Shown here piece by piece: positions 16,634-26,271 of a stretch of DNA of 64,000 bases. Positions within the stretch are counted from its first letter, which is position 1; each line of letters starts with the position of its first letter. This stretch comes from Pantoea agglomerans (GTDB lineage Bacteria; Pseudomonadota; Gammaproteobacteria; Enterobacterales; Enterobacteriaceae), in contig NZ_CP090207.1 of assembly GCF_021397715.1 (NCBI RefSeq), positions 806,001 through 870,000 of the forward strand, written 5' to 3'. A program made the position numbers and the translations under genes. The notes beneath the pieces are model-generated. The model did no database searches. It saw nothing but the letters and a program-made list of their open reading frames with translations, and was not told the origin of the DNA.

Positions 16634-17713
16634 TCAAAACCCACGATAACTACGCTGCGCGGTACTCACCTTATAGAGATAACGACGTGACTCCGCCGAA
16701 GGATGCTGGCTGGTCAGGGTCTGATAAACCTTGTTCGGTGACATGCTGTTGATCATCGAAAACGCCCGATCTTTATCACTGGAGAAGACCCGCAATACGC
16801 TGCCGGCACCGCCGTTATAAGCGGTGATCACCGCATAGCGACGTGATACCGGATCCTGAATGCCGCCCAGATAGCTGCGCTGCAACAGCGACAGATAAGC
16901 CGTACCGGCGTCGATATTGTTCTCTGGATCAAGCAGATAGCTGCGGCTCGGTTTGCCCCATTTGCCTTTCATGCGGAACACGTCGACCCCGGCGGTATGC
17001 TGCACCACCTGCATCAGGCCCAGCGCATCGGCGTGGCTCACCGCATAGGGGTTGAAGCTCGACTCGGTCTGCATAATCGCCAGAATCAGTGAGGCGTCCA
17101 CACCATACTGTTCCGACGCTTTACGCACCATCGGCAGATATTTGTGCGCACGCTTATCCAGATGGTTCGGCACCATCGGAATCGAGATCGAGTAGATCAC
17201 ATGCAGGCCCGAGGTGCGGCGCTGCAATTTATTCTGGATCAGGTAATCTGCAAAGGCCTCGGCGCGACCCTGCCAGCGGATCGGCTGGCCGGTATTGTCC
17301 AGCACCTGACCGTAAAGCAGCGGCTCTTTGCTGATCACAATATCGTTGGCGTCGGAATAGAGATCGACGTTGCCCGGATCTTCACCAATCAGCAACGTGG
17401 TCACAATCGCCTGGCGCAGGCTGGCCATCGGATCGGTACCGGCAATGGTCTCAATCGTCAGCTTACCGCTTTCGAAGTTGATGTGGCTGCGGGTGTAATA
17501 GTTGTCGCTATATTTGACGTAATCTTTAGGTCCGGCGATCAGGACCTCATTAATACCCCAGATATTCTCAATATTATGGGCAAACTGGCCCATCAGAATA
17601 TCGAAACCGTTGGTGTCTTTTACCCAATCTTCATGAAACTGCTGTTTTTTTTGTCCGGAGCAGGAAACCAGAAGTGGTGCCACCACCAGCAGGGCGATCA
17701 ATTTTTTATTCAT
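16634..17713 (-). CDS. mltC: Membrane-bound lytic murein transglycosylase C
   Basis: Outer-membrane lipoprotein that cleaves the glycan strand of peptidoglycan with formation of 1,6-anhydro-MurNAc. The product is 359 residues, the same as E. coli MltC. The signal peptide [18 protein letters not shown] ends in a lipobox Cys18. The N-terminal MltC domain is followed by the SLT domain with the catalytic Glu in [17 protein letters not shown], then [13 protein letters not shown] and [14 protein letters not shown] place the start at 17713 rather than 17749 because the lipoprotein signal begins there. It follows yggX with a 53-bp gap, in a mutY-yggX-mltC operon. Confidence 0.95.
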   Translation of the reverse strand: MNKKLIALLVVAPLLVSCSGQKKQQFHEDWVKDTNGFDILMGQFAHNIENIWGINEVLIAGPKDYVKYSDNYYTRSHINFESGKLTIETIAGTDPMASLRQAIVTTLLIGEDPGNVDLYSDANDIVISKEPLLYGQVLDNTGQPIRWQGRAEAFADYLIQNKLQRRTSGLHVIYSISIPMVPNHLDKRAHKYLPMVRKASEQYGVDASLILAIMQTESSFNPYAVSHADALGLMQVVQHTAGVDVFRMKGKWGKPSRSYLLDPENNIDAGTAYLSLLQRSYLGGIQDPVSRRYAVITAYNGGAGSVLRVFSSDKDRAFSMINSMSPNKVYQTLTSQHPSAESRRYLYKVSTAQRSYRGF

Positions 17714-17766
17714 TGGGAGTGCATGCCTGATCGGGATAACGAGCCTCAACGCAGAGGCCCAAATGT

Positions 17767-18039
17767 TTACGCTTCTGGCGGTGTATAGCCTTCGATATGA
17801 ACGTCTTTGCCTTCAAACAGGAAATTGATCATCTCCTTCTCCAGCACCTTACGATCTTCCGGATTCATCATGTTGAGCTTCTTCTCATTGATCAACATGG
17901 TCTGTTTCGCCATCCATTTCTGCCAGGCTTCTTTCGAAATCTCGTTGTAAATACGCTTGCCCAGATCGCCAGGATAGAGCTGAAAATCCTGCCCTTCCGC
18001 GTCGCGTTGTAAAAAAGTACAAAAAATGGTGCGGCTCAT
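17767..18039 (-). CDS. yggX: Fe(2+)-trafficking / oxidative-damage protection protein YggX
   Basis: A 90-residue protein of the YggX family with the N-terminal [16 protein letters not shown], which includes the conserved Cys7, and the typical [20 protein letters not shown] helix. In Salmonella and E. coli it protects iron-sulfur clusters and DNA against oxidative damage and is linked to iron trafficking. Its ATG overlaps the mutY stop by 4 bp, so the two are translationally coupled, as in E. coli. Confidence 0.95.
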   Translation of the reverse strand: MSRTIFCTFLQRDAEGQDFQLYPGDLGKRIYNEISKEAWQKWMAKQTMLINEKKLNMMNPEDRKVLEKEMINFLFEGKDVHIEGYTPPEA

Positions 18040-19121
18040 GATTCTTCCTCATTGATCTCACAACTGTCCAAAGCCAGTTGTTGGGGATGGCGCAATTCGT
18101 GTAACAGGCGCTCAACCGGCGCGGCTAATCCCACAGATGGTGGCAGCGCTAAGTTATACCAGAGACCGCCCGCTTCATCCATCGCCGCCCCGACAGAAGG
18201 CCACGCCAGCCACATAGGCACAATGTCCAGATGGAAATGGCTGAAGGTGTGGCGGAAAGCGGTCAGCTGCTGTGGTTGGGCGTGGATACCGCGAGCAATC
18301 AACCAGTCAGTCAGTGCGGCTTCGCTGGTGAACTGCGGGAAGCAGAACAGGCCGCCCCACAGTCCGACCGGGGGACGCTGCTCCAGCCAGACCTGATCGC
18401 CATGTTGCATCATCAGGAACCAGCCGCTGCGTTCCGGTAATACCTGCTTCGGTTTTTTACCGGGATAGCTGGCCCAGCTGTGATGAGCATAGGCTTCGCA
18501 ACCGTTGTTCAGCGGACAGATATCGCATTTCGGTTTCGAGCGGGTGCAGACGATAGCGCCCAGATCCATCATCGCCTGATTAAACTGGCTGACGCCCACG
18601 GCGGGCGTTACGGTTTCGCTGATCTGCCATAAGCGCTTCTCAACCTCTTTCTTGCCCGGCCAGCCGCCAACGGCGTAGCACCGCGCCAGCACGCGCTTGA
18701 CGTTGCCGTCGAGAATCGGGAAGTGCTGACCCAGTGACAGTGATAACACCGCGCCAGCGGTGGAGCGTCCGACGCCGGGCAGGGCGGCAACCTCATCGAA
18801 ATTCTGCGGGAACTCGCCCTGGTGAACCTCAACAATCTGCTTTGCCGCCTTGTGCAGATTACGCGCCCTGGCGTAATAGCCCAGACCGGTCCACAGATGC
18901 AGCACTTCATCCAGCGGCGCAGCCGCCAGATCGCCCACCGTGGGGAAGCGCGCCATAAAGCGTTCAAAGTAGGGAATAACCGTGGCAACCTGGGTTTGCT
19001 GTAACATCACTTCGGACAGCCACACCTTATAAGGCGTTTTTTCCAGCTGCCAGGGCAGGGTTTTGCGGCCAAAGCGCTGATACCAGTCCAGCACTTGTTG
19101 CGCGAACTGCGGCGCTTGCAT
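18036..19121 (-). CDS. mutY: Adenine DNA glycosylase MutY
   Basis: Removes adenine mispaired with 8-oxoguanine or G. The 361-residue product has the catalytic domain with [21 protein letters not shown] (catalytic Glu), the helix-hairpin-helix [10 protein letters not shown] with [11 protein letters not shown] (catalytic Asp region), a [4Fe-4S] loop [17 protein letters not shown] (C-x6-C-x2-C-x5-C), and a C-terminal NUDIX-like domain with [12 protein letters not shown]. Two adjacent Met codons (19124 and 19121) could start it; I use the second, which matches the E. coli N terminus MQA. The frame stays open further upstream but without homology. First gene of mutY-yggX-mltC, divergent from trmB. 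Confidence 0.94.
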   Translation of the reverse strand: MQAPQFAQQVLDWYQRFGRKTLPWQLEKTPYKVWLSEVMLQQTQVATVIPYFERFMARFPTVGDLAAAPLDEVLHLWTGLGYYARARNLHKAAKQIVEVHQGEFPQNFDEVAALPGVGRSTAGAVLSLSLGQHFPILDGNVKRVLARCYAVGGWPGKKEVEKRLWQISETVTPAVGVSQFNQAMMDLGAIVCTRSKPKCDICPLNNGCEAYAHHSWASYPGKKPKQVLPERSGWFLMMQHGDQVWLEQRPPVGLWGGLFCFPQFTSEAALTDWLIARGIHAQPQQLTAFRHTFSHFHLDIVPMWLAWPSVGAAMDEAGGLWYNLALPPSVGLAAPVERLLHELRHPQQLALDSCEINEEES

Positions 19122-19278
19122 CATAAGAAGGAAATTTTCCGTGTTTACTCTACACTCAGGCAGGAATTCCAGCACATGCGCACCTGGGTGTAAACCGGAA
19201 GATTGCAAAGGCTTGCTTCTGCTTATGAACTTTGCATAATGCCCGTTTCCCAGAACAGGCTAACCAGCAGGCTTCGAC

Positions 19279-19998
19279 ATGATTAATGACGTCATCACCC
19301 CAGAATTTGATGAGAACGGGCGGCCATTGCGCCGGATCCGCAGTTTTGTACGCCGCCAGGGCCGCTTAACCAAAGGGCAGCAGCAGGCTGTTGATACATA
19401 CTGGCCAGAGATGGGAGTGGAATATCAGCCGGAGCCGATCGATCTGCCCCAGCTGTTTGGACGTGACGCGCCGGTCACACTGGAAATTGGCTTTGGCATG
19501 GGCGCTTCGCTGGTCACCATGGCGCAAAATACACCACACCAGAATTTCCTCGGCATTGAAGTCCACCTGCCGGGCGTGGGTGCCTGCCTGGCTTCCGCTA
19601 AAGAAGCGGGCGTCGATAACCTGCGCGTGATGTGTCACGACGCGGTGGAAGTGCTGGAGAAGATGATCCCGGATAACTCGCTGCGTATGGTCCAGCTGTT
19701 CTTCCCCGATCCCTGGCATAAAGCCCGTCACAATAAACGTCGTATCGTCCAGGTGCCGTTTGCCGAGCTGGTGATGCGTAAGCTGAAGCTGGGCGGCGTA
19801 TTCCACATGGCAACCGACTGGGAAGCCTACGCTGAACATATGCTGGAAGTGATGAACAGCATCGATGGCTTCCGCAACCAGTCAGAACAGCAGAATTACG
19901 TGCCGCGTCCCGAGACGCGTCCACTGACCAAGTTTGAGCAGCGCGGGCAGCGTTTAGGCCACGGCGTATGGGATTTAATGTTTGAGAGGGTGAAATAA
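19279..19998 (+). CDS. trmB: tRNA (guanine-N7-)-methyltransferase TrmB
   Basis: SAM-dependent enzyme that forms m7G46 in tRNA; 239 residues. The SAM-binding motif [17 protein letters not shown] is near residue 70, and the family-specific [15 protein letters not shown] lies near 150, with [20 protein letters not shown] at the end. The TAA shares its last base with the ATG of yggL (TAATG), a sign of coupled translation, as in E. coli. It is divergent from mutY across 157 bp. Confidence 0.96.
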   Translation: MINDVITPEFDENGRPLRRIRSFVRRQGRLTKGQQQAVDTYWPEMGVEYQPEPIDLPQLFGRDAPVTLEIGFGMGASLVTMAQNTPHQNFLGIEVHLPGVGACLASAKEAGVDNLRVMCHDAVEVLEKMIPDNSLRMVQLFFPDPWHKARHNKRRIVQVPFAELVMRKLKLGGVFHMATDWEAYAEHMLEVMNSIDGFRNQSEQQNYVPRPETRPLTKFEQRGQRLGHGVWDLMFERVK

Positions 19999-20324
19999 TG
20001 GCCACACAACGCAGCCGCCGTTTACGTAAAAAATTGCACATTGATGAGTTTCAGGAACTCGGTTTCTCGGTGGCCTGGCGCTTCCCGGAAGGGACCAGCG
20101 AGAGCGAAATTGATGAGACGCTGAACCAGTTCATCAACGAAGCGATCGATCCTAACGGTCTGGCCTTTGATGGCAGCGGTTACCTGGTGTGGGAAGGTCT
20201 GATCTGCCTGCAAAAAACCGGTAAATGCACCGATGAGCATCGTGAACTGGTGCGTAAATGGCTGGAAGACCGCAAGGTGCAGGATGTGCAGGTGACTGAA
20301 CTGTTTGATGTCTGGTGGGACTAA
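19998..20324 (+). CDS. yggL: YggL family protein (DUF469)
   Basis: A 108-residue basic-to-acidic protein matching E. coli YggL: RSRRLRKKLHIDEFQELGFS at the N terminus, the DETLNQFINEAIDPNGLAF centre, and the RKVQDVQVTELFDVWWD ending. YggL has been reported as a 50S ribosome-associated protein; its exact role is unclear. Translationally coupled to trmB through a one-base overlap. Confidence 0.93.
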   Translation: MATQRSRRLRKKLHIDEFQELGFSVAWRFPEGTSESEIDETLNQFINEAIDPNGLAFDGSGYLVWEGLICLQKTGKCTDEHRELVRKWLEDRKVQDVQVTELFDVWWD

Positions 20325-20424
20325 GTAACACGACGCCGGGCTGCGCAACAGGGGAGAAATGATCTCTCACTGCAGCGCAGCCCGGCCCTTCAGGATCGTT
20401 CAGACAGTAGATAAGGGAGATTCT

Positions 20425-21141
20425 ATGATGCGTAAAGCGCTTCTTGCTGTGCTGCTGGTGGCAGCGACCCAGGCTCAGGCGGCCTATGAATGCAGCGTTA
20501 AGCCACAGGATGATGTGGTGATCACGCCGCAAAGCGTGCAGGTGGTGGGCGCTAATGGCAATCTGCAGATTACCCCGCAGGGCGAGGTGCAGTTCAACGG
20601 CCAGAAGGTGTCGCTGGACAGTGCCGGTCGCCAGAAAGCCATCGACTATCAAACGGCTTTACGGCGCGATCTGCCGTGGATCGACAGCGGTGCCACCTCG
20701 CGGCTGGAAAAAGGACGCGCGGCACTGGATCGGGTGATTGTTGAGAAGCTGGGCGAGAACAGTAACGTTCGCAATCGCCTGACTACCCTGAACGGTCAGC
20801 TGAAACAGCAGATGAACCGCATCATTGAACACCGGCCGGATGGCCTGACCTTCCATCATCAGGCGATCGACACTGTGCGTGCCGACGGCGAGCGGCTGGT
20901 GCAGTCAACGCTGGGTGGCGTGATGCAGGACAGCCTGAACGAGATGGGCAGTCAGCAGGCGAGCGGCGGCAGTAATCCGCTGCAGGCCATTATGGGTAAT
21001 CTGGGCGGTTTGCAGCAGTCGATTCAGGCGGAGTGGAGCAAGCAGGAGCAGGATTTCCAGAACTTCGGTCACGAAGTCTGTAACCGCGTCATTTCGTTAG
21101 AAGATCAGCGCAAAGGGTTGGTTGCCGGTCTGAACAAATAA
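20425..21141 (+). CDS. yggN: YggN family periplasmic protein (DUF2884)
   Basis: A 238-residue predicted exported protein with the E. coli YggN pattern: signal peptide MMRKALLAVLLVAATQAQA, mature start AYECSVKPQDDVVITPQSVQV, a middle DLPWIDSGATSRLEKGRAAL, and a GGLQQSIQAEWSKQEQDF segment. Two Cys (mature residue 4 and near the end) may form a disulfide. The ATG at 20425 follows AAGGGAGA and keeps the MMRK start of the family; an open extension to 20359 lacks homology. Function unknown. In E. coli ansB and yggM separate it from hemW; here hemW converges 35 bp away. Confidence 0.9.
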   Translation: MMRKALLAVLLVAATQAQAAYECSVKPQDDVVITPQSVQVVGANGNLQITPQGEVQFNGQKVSLDSAGRQKAIDYQTALRRDLPWIDSGATSRLEKGRAALDRVIVEKLGENSNVRNRLTTLNGQLKQQMNRIIEHRPDGLTFHHQAIDTVRADGERLVQSTLGGVMQDSLNEMGSQQASGGSNPLQAIMGNLGGLQQSIQAEWSKQEQDFQNFGHEVCNRVISLEDQRKGLVAGLNK

Positions 21142-21145
21142 TCTG

Positions 21146-21171
21146 ACGCCTCAGCCCGCAGGCTGAGGCGT
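21146..21171. terminator. Bidirectional hairpin between yggN and hemW
   Basis: ACGCCTCAGCC pairs perfectly (11 bp) with GGCTGAGGCGT around CGCA between the convergent genes. T-runs are poor on both sides, so efficiency is uncertain. Confidence 0.6.
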
Positions 21172-21176
21172 ACCTC

Positions 21177-22316
21177 TTACTCTTCCGGTAAAAACAGCTC
21201 TAACAGCGAATTGAGGAACAGTTTCCCTTTCTCACTGATCTGCCACTCTTCAGCCGTTTCCACCACATAACCTGCCGCAATCGCCGCCTCCATCTGCGGG
21301 CGGATCACCTGTTCCGGCAAACCGGTATAACGGGTAAATTCACTGCGCGGCGCGGCTTCCAGCAGCCGGAAGCGATTCATAAAGTATTCAAACGGCTTGT
21401 CGATGTCGGCCACGTCATACTGCTTTTCGCGATAATTACCCTGCATAAAGCCACGCGGATGACGGGTCTTCACCGTCCTGACGATACGACCATCGGGCTG
21501 GGTCAGTTTGCCGTGCGCACCACAACCGATGCCGAGATAATCCCCGAAGCGCCAGTAGTTGAGGTTATGTTCACAGCGGTAACCCGGCTTCGCATAGGCG
21601 GATGTTTCATACTGCTGATAGCCGGCAGCGCTCAGCAGCTGATGACCCTGCTCGTAAATATCCCACAGCGCATCATCATCCGGCAGCACCGGCGGTCGTG
21701 AACCAAACAGCGTGTTGGGTTCAATGGTCAGCTGATACCAGGAGAGATGCGGCGGATTAAGCGCGATCGCCTGACGCAGATCGTCAAGCGCTTCGTCCAG
21801 CGACTGATCGGGCAGGCCGTGCATCAGGTCGAGGTTAAAGCTGCGCAGCTGTAATCCCTCGGCCAGCTTCGCGGCACGCTTCGCCTCGTCCGGACCGTGA
21901 ATACGACCCAGTCGCTGCAGCTTTTGCGGGCTGAAACTCTGGACGCCAATCGAGATCCGGTTAATACCGGCACGCTGATAGGCGCTGAAGCGGTCCGCTT
22001 CAACGGTACCCGGATTCGCTTCCATGGTGATCTCTGCACCCGCCGCCAGCGGCAGGCGTGAACGTACGCCATCCATCAGCAACTGCATCGCACTGCCGCT
22101 CAGCAGGCTGGGCGTGCCGCCGCCGATGAAAATGGTGCGCACCTCACGGTCAGCGATCAGCGGTAAGTCCTGATCCAGATCGCGCAGCAGGTGCTGCACG
22201 TATTCAACGTGCGGCACCTCATCTTTCAGCGCATGGGAGTTAAAATCACAGTAGGGACACTTCTGTACGCACCACGGAATGTGGATATACAGACTTAACG
22301 GCGGCAGATTAGGCAT
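21177..22316 (-). CDS. hemW: Radical SAM heme chaperone HemW
   Basis: A 379-residue radical SAM protein, formerly misnamed oxygen-independent coproporphyrinogen oxidase-like. The [4Fe-4S]/SAM motif is C-x3-C-x2-C in [18 protein letters not shown] near residue 16. [11 protein letters not shown] and [16 protein letters not shown] are typical of the family, and the C-terminal HemN domain follows. HemW inserts heme into target proteins such as respiratory enzymes. The start overlaps the rdgB end by 8 bp, so it is the last gene of a yggS-yggT-rdgB-hemW operon. Confidence 0.95.
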   Translation of the reverse strand: MPNLPPLSLYIHIPWCVQKCPYCDFNSHALKDEVPHVEYVQHLLRDLDQDLPLIADREVRTIFIGGGTPSLLSGSAMQLLMDGVRSRLPLAAGAEITMEANPGTVEADRFSAYQRAGINRISIGVQSFSPQKLQRLGRIHGPDEAKRAAKLAEGLQLRSFNLDLMHGLPDQSLDEALDDLRQAIALNPPHLSWYQLTIEPNTLFGSRPPVLPDDDALWDIYEQGHQLLSAAGYQQYETSAYAKPGYRCEHNLNYWRFGDYLGIGCGAHGKLTQPDGRIVRTVKTRHPRGFMQGNYREKQYDVADIDKPFEYFMNRFRLLEAAPRSEFTRYTGLPEQVIRPQMEAAIAAGYVVETAEEWQISEKGKLFLNSLLELFLPEE

Positions 22317-22902
22317 TACGCATCGCTTCCAGCAACAGCGTCAATGCTTTACCCCGGTGAGAAACCTCGCCTTTTTCCGCTTTGCTCAGTTCGGCAGCGG
22401 TTTTACCCAGCGCCGGCACGAAGAAAATCGGGTCGTAACCAAAGCCACCAGCGCCAGCCGCCGCACGGGTGATCTCACCCTGCCAGCTACCGTGGAACAC
22501 CAGCGGCGTCGGATCGTCGGCGTGACGCAGATAGACCAGCACGCAGTGAAACTGCGCCTGACGCTGGCCGTCAGGCACGTTTTCCAGCGCCTGCAGCAGT
22601 TTCTCCAGATTCTGCTGATCGCTGGCTTCTTCACCGGCGTAACGCGCGGAGTAGATACCCGGCGCGCCGCCCAGCGCATCCACCGCCAGCCCGGAATCAT
22701 CCGCGATGGCCGGTAAACCGGTGATCTTCGCCGCATGACGTGCTTTGAGAATGGCGTTCTCAATAAAGGTCAGGCCGGTTTCTTCAGCCGATTCCACCCC
22801 AAGTTCGGTCTGGGCGACAATATCCAGGCCGAAGGCGGAGAGCAGATCCGCCAGTTCACGCACCTTGCCGGGATTACCGGTGGCGAGGACAACTTTTTGC
22901 AT
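22309..22902 (-). CDS. rdgB: dITP/XTP pyrophosphatase RdgB
   Basis: House-cleaning enzyme that hydrolyses ITP, dITP and XTP; 197 residues, as in E. coli. The HAM1 motifs are visible: [20 protein letters not shown] at the N terminus, [20 protein letters not shown] (catalytic Asp region), [11 protein letters not shown] and SHRGKAL. I place the start at 22902 because homology begins at [10 protein letters not shown]; an extension of 7 codons to 22923 is possible. yggU, which lies between yggT and rdgB in E. coli, is absent here. Confidence 0.95.
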   Translation of the reverse strand: MQKVVLATGNPGKVRELADLLSAFGLDIVAQTELGVESAEETGLTFIENAILKARHAAKITGLPAIADDSGLAVDALGGAPGIYSARYAGEEASDQQNLEKLLQALENVPDGQRQAQFHCVLVYLRHADDPTPLVFHGSWQGEITRAAAGAGGFGYDPIFFVPALGKTAAELSKAEKGEVSHRGKALTLLLEAMRNA

Positions 22903-22923
22903 AACAGTTCCAGTTTGGTTCAT

Positions 22924-23478
22924 TTACAGCAAATACCAGAGACCCGGGAACAGGTCCATGCCGAGAAAGTTCAGGGCATACAGCACCAGAATAACGATCA
23001 TGGCGGAGAAATCGATGCCGCCCATCGCGGGCAGCACGCGGCGAATCGGTGCCATCAGCGGTTCGGTCAGCTGAATCAGCACGTAATCAATCGGGCCGCG
23101 ACCCTGACTGATCCAGCTCATCAGTGAGCGGATGATGATGACCCAGAACACCAGATAGCCGGCGGATTTAACCAGCGAGAGCAGACCGACCAGCAGGTTG
23201 GTCGGATCGACGGAGAACACCCCGACCTGAATCAGCAGCAGAATCGGATATTTCAGCGTGGTCAGCACAAACGCCAGCAGCAGCGAGGCGGTATCGATCG
23301 GGCCGAGCGCCGGGAGTACGCGACGCAGCGGCTTGATGATGGGCTGCGTCACTTTCACCACGAACTGTGCCAGCGGGTTATAAAAATCGCAGCGCGCCCA
23401 CTGCATCCAGATGCGTAACAGCAGCACCATGACGTAGAGATCGATCAGCGTTTTTACTAAAAACGTCATTGTTAACAT
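22924..23478 (-). CDS. yggT: YggT family inner-membrane protein
   Basis: A 184-residue hydrophobic protein with two YGGT repeats: FLVKTLIDLYVMVLLLRIWMQ at the start and LVKSAGYLVFWVIIIRSLMSW in the middle, each followed by a P-I-R-R/P-L-R-R-V-L-P-A-x-G segment. About four transmembrane helices are expected. It has been linked to osmotic/K+ tolerance in other bacteria, but the mechanism is unknown. It lies 12 bp after yggS and 21 bp before rdgB in the same operon. Confidence 0.92.
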   Translation of the reverse strand: MLTMTFLVKTLIDLYVMVLLLRIWMQWARCDFYNPLAQFVVKVTQPIIKPLRRVLPALGPIDTASLLLAFVLTTLKYPILLLIQVGVFSVDPTNLLVGLLSLVKSAGYLVFWVIIIRSLMSWISQGRGPIDYVLIQLTEPLMAPIRRVLPAMGGIDFSAMIVILVLYALNFLGMDLFPGLWYLL

Positions 23479-23490
23479 GAAGTTCCTCTA

Positions 23491-24198
23491 TTATTGTTGT
23501 GAGTTGCGCGCAGCGTCGCGAGCGCCAAAAATGGCGGTGCCGATGCGCACCATCGTACTGCCTGCGGCGATTGCCGCCTCCATGTCATCGCTCATTCCCA
23601 GCGAGAGCGTATCGATAGCGGGATAGTCCTGCTGCAACTGCCGGAAGGCTTCAGCCATCTGCTGGCACACCGCCAGTTGCCGGTCATAATCGCTTTCCGC
23701 TGCCGGTATGGCCATCAGCCCACGCAGCCGAAGCTGCGGCAGCGCAGCGATCTGCTGCGCCAGCCCGGAAACAGCATCCAGCATGATGCCAGATTTGCTG
23801 TTCTCGTCACTGATATTTACCTGAATTAACACATTCAGCGGCGGCAGCGTCGCGGGACGCTGATCGTTGAGCCGCTGTGCAATGCGCTGACGGTCAATGG
23901 TGTGGCACCAGTCAAAGTTTTCCGCTACCAGGCGACTTTTGTTCGACTGCAGCGGGCCAATGAAGTGCCACTCCAGCTGAGGATGTGCGGCCAGTGCCTG
24001 AACCTTTTCAACCCCTTCCTGAACGTAATTTTCACCAAAGGCGATCTGACCGGCTGCGGCGGCTTCTTCGACCGCGCTCGCAGGTTTGGTTTTACTGACT
24101 GCAAGCAGCGTAATTTCTTCTGGCGCGCGGCCGCAACGCGCGGCGGCGGCGGCGATTCGTTGCCGCACTTGCTGTAGGTTGTGCTGGATTGAGGTCAT
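23491..24198 (-). CDS. yggS: PLP homeostasis protein YggS
   Basis: A 235-residue single-domain (fold type III) PLP-binding protein of the YggS/PROSC family. The PLP Lys is in ITLLAVSKTKPAS near residue 37. Other motifs are GENYVQEGVEK, EWHFIGPLQSNKSR, and [27 protein letters not shown]. It has no known catalytic activity and balances vitamin B6 and amino-acid pools. Divergent from yggR with only 14 bp between starts, so promoters must overlap the coding ends. Confidence 0.95.
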   Translation of the reverse strand: MTSIQHNLQQVRQRIAAAAARCGRAPEEITLLAVSKTKPASAVEEAAAAGQIAFGENYVQEGVEKVQALAAHPQLEWHFIGPLQSNKSRLVAENFDWCHTIDRQRIAQRLNDQRPATLPPLNVLIQVNISDENSKSGIMLDAVSGLAQQIAALPQLRLRGLMAIPAAESDYDRQLAVCQQMAEAFRQLQQDYPAIDTLSLGMSDDMEAAIAAGSTMVRIGTAIFGARDAARNSQQ

Positions 24199-24212
24199 AG
24201 TCAGGAGAAATC

Positions 24213-25208
24213 ATGAATCTGGATGAAATGGTGGCGCTTAGTGTAAAGCATAATGCCGCCGATCTGCACCTTTGCAGCGGACATTTGCCCTACTGGCGAC
24301 GTCAGGGAAAGCTGGAGGCGATCCCGCAGCAGGCCAGGCTGCCGTCAGCGTGGATGGAACAGTTTGTCACCCAATGGCTCGATAACCTGCAGCGTCAGCA
24401 GCTGGAGTGCGACGGGCAGCTCGATTTTGCCCTGACGCTGGTAAACGGTCAGCGGCTGCGTGCCAGCCTGTTCCTGCAGCGTAACGGCCTGTCGCTGGCG
24501 CTGCGCATCATCGCCGGGCAGTGTCCGACGCTGGAGAGCCTGCGGCTGCCGCCAGGCGTGCTGGCCCTGCTGACGCTTCAGGATGGGCTGATTCTGGTCA
24601 CCGGCGCCACCGGCAGCGGCAAGTCTACCACGCTGGCAGCGCTGGTGGATGCGCTGAATCGCCAGCAGGCGCGGCACATTATTACGCTGGAAGATCCGAT
24701 TGAGTTTATCCATCACAGCCAGCAGTCACTGATTCAGCAGCGTGAAATTGGCCTGCACTGCGCCTCGTTCAGCCTTGGAGTAAAGGCGGCGCTTCGCGAA
24801 GATCCGGATGTGATTCTGCTGGGCGAACTGCGCGACAGCGACACCATCCGTCAGGCACTGACCGCGGCGGAGACCGGCCATCTGGTGCTGGCGACGCTGC
24901 ATACCCGTGGTGCGGTGCAGGCGGTTGATCGGCTGGTCGATGTCTTTCCGGCAGAAGAGAAACAGCTGGTGCGCAGCCAGCTGGCGGGCAGTCTGAAAGC
25001 GGTGATTGCCCAGCGGCTGGTGCCGTCTATCGACCAGAAACGTATTGGCCTGTTCGAAGTGCTGGTGGCAACGCCCGCGATTGTGAACCTGATCCGCGAA
25101 GGCAAGATGCACCAGATCCCGGCGCTGCTGCAAACCGGCGCGCAGGCCGGAATGCAGACCTTCGAGCAGAGCCGGCTGGCCCGCCAGGCCGAAGGGTGGC
25201 TTCAGTAG
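24213..25208 (+). CDS. yggR: PilT-like type IV pilus ATPase YggR
   Basis: A 331-residue secretion-superfamily ATPase like PilT, the pilus retraction motor. An N-terminal PAS-like domain ([23 protein letters not shown]) precedes the ATPase core with Walker [10 protein letters not shown] near residue 133, an Asp box (ITLEDPIEF), Walker B ([13 protein letters not shown]; the usual PilT AIRVGE motif is not exact) and a His box ([11 protein letters not shown]). E. coli YggR is related and not needed for typical pili. No pilus genes accompany it in this window. Its last bases overlap the convergent ruvX by 7 bp. Confidence 0.9.
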   Translation: MNLDEMVALSVKHNAADLHLCSGHLPYWRRQGKLEAIPQQARLPSAWMEQFVTQWLDNLQRQQLECDGQLDFALTLVNGQRLRASLFLQRNGLSLALRIIAGQCPTLESLRLPPGVLALLTLQDGLILVTGATGSGKSTTLAALVDALNRQQARHIITLEDPIEFIHHSQQSLIQQREIGLHCASFSLGVKAALREDPDVILLGELRDSDTIRQALTAAETGHLVLATLHTRGAVQAVDRLVDVFPAEEKQLVRSQLAGSLKAVIAQRLVPSIDQKRIGLFEVLVATPAIVNLIREGKMHQIPALLQTGAQAGMQTFEQSRLARQAEGWLQ

Positions 25209-25621
25209 TGGTTCTCGAACCAGTCCTGCAGAATGATGGCGGCAGATTGTGAATCCACCGAGCCTTTGTTTAACGCGCGGTAGCCGCCGCGTTCAAACAG
25301 TCCGGCGCGGGCTTCGACCGTGCTGAGGCGCTCATCCTGCAGTTCGACCCGGATGCCGAAGCGGCCGTGCAGCCGGTTAGCAAATTTGCGCGCGCGGGCG
25401 GTCAGCGGCTGTTCGGTGCCGTCCATATTCAGCGGTAAACCCACCACCACGAAATCGGGCTGCCATTCTTTCAGCAGCTTTTCAATCTGCAGCCAGTCCG
25501 GTGTGCCATCCTGCGCTTTAAGCGCCGTCAGCGGGCGGGCGGTGCCGGTCAGTTGCTGACCTACCGCGACACCAATACTTTTGGTGCCGAAGTCGAAACC
25601 TAACAGAGTTTGTGTTGACAT
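25202..25621 (-). CDS. ruvX: Holliday junction resolvase-like / pre-16S rRNA nuclease YqgF (RuvX)
   Basis: A 139-residue RNase-H-like nuclease. The first catalytic Asp is in [17 protein letters not shown] (Asp10 region), followed by [25 protein letters not shown] and the C-terminal [12 protein letters not shown] with acidic catalytic residues. In E. coli YqgF is essential and processes the 5' end of 16S rRNA. Its start overlaps the yqgE stop by one base, making yqgE-yqgF coupled. Confidence 0.95.
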   Translation of the reverse strand: MSTQTLLGFDFGTKSIGVAVGQQLTGTARPLTALKAQDGTPDWLQIEKLLKEWQPDFVVVGLPLNMDGTEQPLTARARKFANRLHGRFGIRVELQDERLSTVEARAGLFERGGYRALNKGSVDSQSAAIILQDWFENHY

Positions 25622-26184
25622 CAGGCGTGTCCGGCGTCGCTGGCCATGTTGTGTATATCGACGCCAATACTGCGCGCCGCTTCGCGCCAGCGCTCTGAAA
25701 TCGGCGTCTGGAACAGAATATTGCTGTTAGCGGGCGTGGTCAGCCAGGCATTTTCCATCAGCTCATTCTCCAGCTGATCCTTTTCCCAGGCACAGTAACC
25801 CAGCGCCACCAGTACGTTGCTGGGCTGAGAGGCAGTACCAATCGACTCCAGTACGTCGCGGGAAGTGGTGATAACCGTATTGTCTGAAATACGGATGCTG
25901 GAGGTAAAGGTGCGTTGAGCCGAATGCAGAATAAAGCCGCGATCTTCCGCCAGCGGACCGCCGGTAAACACCGGTTTATCCAGTTTGATCGCCGGATCGC
26001 GATCGTCGGCAGAGATTTTAAGCTTCTTCAGAATGCCTTCAACCGTCAGGTTTTCCATCGGTTTATTGATGATCAGACCCATTGCGCCTTCTTCGTTATG
26101 TTCGCAGAGATAAACCACGGAACGTTTGAAGAAAGGGTCCTGCAGTGAAGGCATGGCGATCAAAAAGTGATGCTGTAAATTCAT
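25621..26184 (-). CDS. yqgE: YqgE/AlgH family protein (UPF0301)
   Basis: A 187-residue protein identical in length to E. coli YqgE. Family segments include [48 protein letters not shown] and [17 protein letters not shown]. Function unknown; the Pseudomonas homologue AlgH affects alginate and virulence genes. I use the ATG at 26184, where homology begins, rather than 26217. It sits between gshB and ruvX in a conserved operon. Confidence 0.93.
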   Translation of the reverse strand: MNLQHHFLIAMPSLQDPFFKRSVVYLCEHNEEGAMGLIINKPMENLTVEGILKKLKISADDRDPAIKLDKPVFTGGPLAEDRGFILHSAQRTFTSSIRISDNTVITTSRDVLESIGTASQPSNVLVALGYCAWEKDQLENELMENAWLTTPANSNILFQTPISERWREAARSIGVDIHNMASDAGHA

Positions 26185-26271
26185 TCTCACACGATGTACC
26201 AAAAAAATAACCGGCACGCGACGGCCGCACCGGTATTGGGTTGATCTCGGAGCATGGCCCCGGCGTCATGC

